Assembly: GCA_009773375.1 (NCBI GenBank)
Contig: WRPH01000016.1
Span: 1-64,000, forward strand
Source of the DNA: Paracoccaceae bacterium
GTDB lineage: Bacteria; Pseudomonadota; Alphaproteobacteria; Rhodobacterales; Rhodobacteraceae
Length of the DNA: 64,000 nucleotides
Reading direction: 5' to 3'
A program made the position numbers and the translations under genes. Shown here one piece after another: positions 63,028-64,000 of the stretch (position 1 is the stretch's first letter; every line of letters begins with the position of its first letter). The notes below the pieces were generated by a model. It was given only the letters and a program-made list of their open reading frames with translations, was not told where the DNA came from and ran no database searches.

Positions 63028-63900
63028 ATGCGCAATGTCACCGTCGCCGCCACGCAGTTTGCTTGCAGCTGGGATCTGCCCGCCAACGCCGACAAGGCTG
63101 AAAGTCTGATCCGGCAGGCCGCCGCGAAAGGCGCGCAAGTTATTCTTATTCAAGAACTTTTCGCCGCTCCCTATTTCTGCATCGAAGAACGGGCAGAGTA
63201 TTTCCCGCTGGCGTTGCCGATGCAGAACCACCCGTTGATCGCGCGGTTTTCGGGCCTTGCGCGGGAATTGGGTGTGGTGCTGCCCTGTTCCTATTTTGAA
63301 AAAGCCGGGCAGGCGCATTTCAATTCGATGGCGATGATCGACGCCGATGGCCGGGTGCTGGGAAATTACCGCAAGACCCATATTCCGCAGGGTCCGGGCT
63401 ATGAGGAGAAGTATTATTTCTCGCCCGGCGATACCGGCTACAAGGTGTGGGCTACGGCGTTTGGCCGGATCGGTGTGGGCATTTGCTGGGACCAGTGGTT
63501 TCCGGAATGCGCGCGCTCGATGGCGTTGCAGGGCGCAGAAATGCTGCTCTATCCAACCGCGATCGGGTCGGAGCCGCCCAGCCCCGGCTATGACAGCCAA
63601 CCCCATTGGGAGATTTGCATGCGCGGCCATGCCGGGGCGAATATCCTGCCGGTAATCGCCTCTAACCGGATCGGTACGGAAGTGGCACCGGGCGGCACCG
63701 AGGTGACGTTTTACGGCAGCAGCTTTATCGCCGACCACATGGGCCAGCTGGTCGCCAAGGCTGGTCGGGATGCCGAAGAGGTGCTGGTGGCAAGCTTCGA
63801 TCTGGATGCGATCGCGGCCTTGCGCGCCAGTTGGGGGCTGTTCCGCGACCGTCGTCCCGAGACCTATGACGCGCTGGCAACGCTGGACGGGCGCGGCTAA
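63028..63900 (+). CDS. aguB: N-carbamoylputrescine amidase
   Basis: A 290-residue nitrilase-superfamily amidase. The catalytic triad is Glu43 (I-Q-E-L-F), Lys116 (Y-R-K-T-H-I-P) and Cys153 (G-I-C-W-D-Q-W). F-F-x-S-P-G-D and R-I-G-V-G complete the family pattern. It converts N-carbamoylputrescine to putrescine, CO2 and ammonia, the last step of the agmatine route. It offers a second putrescine source beside the decarboxylase at 58393. Stop overlaps that of the convergent gene at the window edge. Confidence 0.94.
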   Translation: MRNVTVAATQFACSWDLPANADKAESLIRQAAAKGAQVILIQELFAAPYFCIEERAEYFPLALPMQNHPLIARFSGLARELGVVLPCSYFEKAGQAHFNSMAMIDADGRVLGNYRKTHIPQGPGYEEKYYFSPGDTGYKVWATAFGRIGVGICWDQWFPECARSMALQGAEMLLYPTAIGSEPPSPGYDSQPHWEICMRGHAGANILPVIASNRIGTEVAPGGTEVTFYGSSFIADHMGQLVAKAGRDAEEVLVASFDLDAIAALRASWGLFRDRRPETYDALATLDGRG

Positions 63901-64000
63901 AGCCGGGTGTAGGCCCAGACAAGGCCCATCAGAATCGGCTGATGGATCAGATAGATCAGCAGGCTGTGGCGGCCGGGCCAGCTCAGGCTGTGTATCAGCG
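63897..64000 (-). CDS. DUF1624-type (heparan-alpha-glucosaminide N-acetyltransferase-like) membrane protein, partial
   Basis: Only the last 33 complete codons are in the window. They read as a transmembrane segment ending L-I-Y-L-I-H-Q-P-I-L-M-G-L-V-W, with S-W-P-G-R-H-S-L before it and a short charged tail. H-S-L-x-I-Y-L-I-H-Q-P is the C-terminal signature of DUF1624/YeiB-type acyltransferase-like membrane proteins. The rest lies beyond 64000. Confidence 0.7.
   Translation of the reverse strand, partial: LIHSLSWPGRHSLLIYLIHQPILMGLVWAYTRL

Overview
The window is GC-rich DNA with densely packed, often ATGA- or GTGA-overlapping genes. It looks like the chromosome of an alphaproteobacterium of the Rhodobacterales (Paracoccaceae/Roseobacteraceae type). 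Support for this: the CobS/CobT aerobic cobaltochelatase pair, BolA close to a CobS-linked J-domain protein, malate synthase G, the purM-purN-rnd block, abundant ABC uptake operons, and an IS91-type element that carries a tyrosine recombinase. The assignment rests on gene content and recalled family resemblance; no search was run.

Layout. 1-1157: a lipoprotein behind a gene-poor leader. 1158-11478: a LysR regulator divergent from a ten-gene operon (aldehyde dehydrogenase, DapA-family lyase, 3-hydroxyanthranilate-type ring-cleaving dioxygenase, branched-chain-type ABC transporter, aspartate-dehydrogenase-like enzyme, arylformamidase-like hydrolase). It reads as uptake and breakdown of an unidentified, probably amino-aromatic, compound. 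11479-18220: a scarred accessory region with an IS21 istB remnant, galE cut off after about 186 codons, a UDP-glucuronate decarboxylase gene whose start overlaps a heptanucleotide tandem repeat, palindromic intergenic DNA, a 5'-less Sel1/peptidoglycan-binding fragment and an IS91-family element. 18220-25190: a LacI-regulated sugar-type cluster (aldo/keto reductase with a replaced N-terminus, creatininase-family amidase, sterol-desaturase-family hydroxylase, three-part ABC transporter).

25445-28163: RsmB-type rRNA methyltransferase, then the remains of an integrated element next to tRNA-Ile2(CAU): a frameshifted SRAP gene whose 3' end runs into an antisense integrase N-terminus without a start codon. 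28334-37034: housekeeping genes (purM, purN, rnd, sufE, Xaa-Pro aminopeptidase, cobT, cobS). The cobT/aminopeptidase junction looks frameshifted. 37219-44838: secreted MsrB, a methyltransferase-glycosyltransferase pair, J-domain protein, BolA, malate synthase G, and an ArsR regulator with two SRPBCC proteins. 44941-57467: photolyase, pepN, lytic transglycosylase, gatB, GST, DUF4177, a HisC-like aminotransferase, DUF1992 and valS. 57724-64000: Lrp regulator with a divergent fold-III ornithine/diamino-acid decarboxylase, an orphan CoxL-like molybdenum subunit, a DUF2235 hydrolase, N-carbamoylputrescine amidase, and the 3' end of a membrane acyltransferase-like gene. Two of these enzymes can feed putrescine.

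Between genes there are strong hairpins and a recurring composite extragenic element (31283-31361, 44854-44925, and a convergent pair at 54250-54347), plus a 25-bp perfect inverted repeat between cobS and cobT. No rRNA, CRISPR array, prophage structural genes or secretion-system cluster was seen. The most unusual functional unit is the dioxygenase/ABC operon at 2213-11478. The most informative structural oddities are the integrase scar at the tRNA, the cobT/aminopeptidase frame anomaly, the repeat at the uxs start, and the shared extragenic element.
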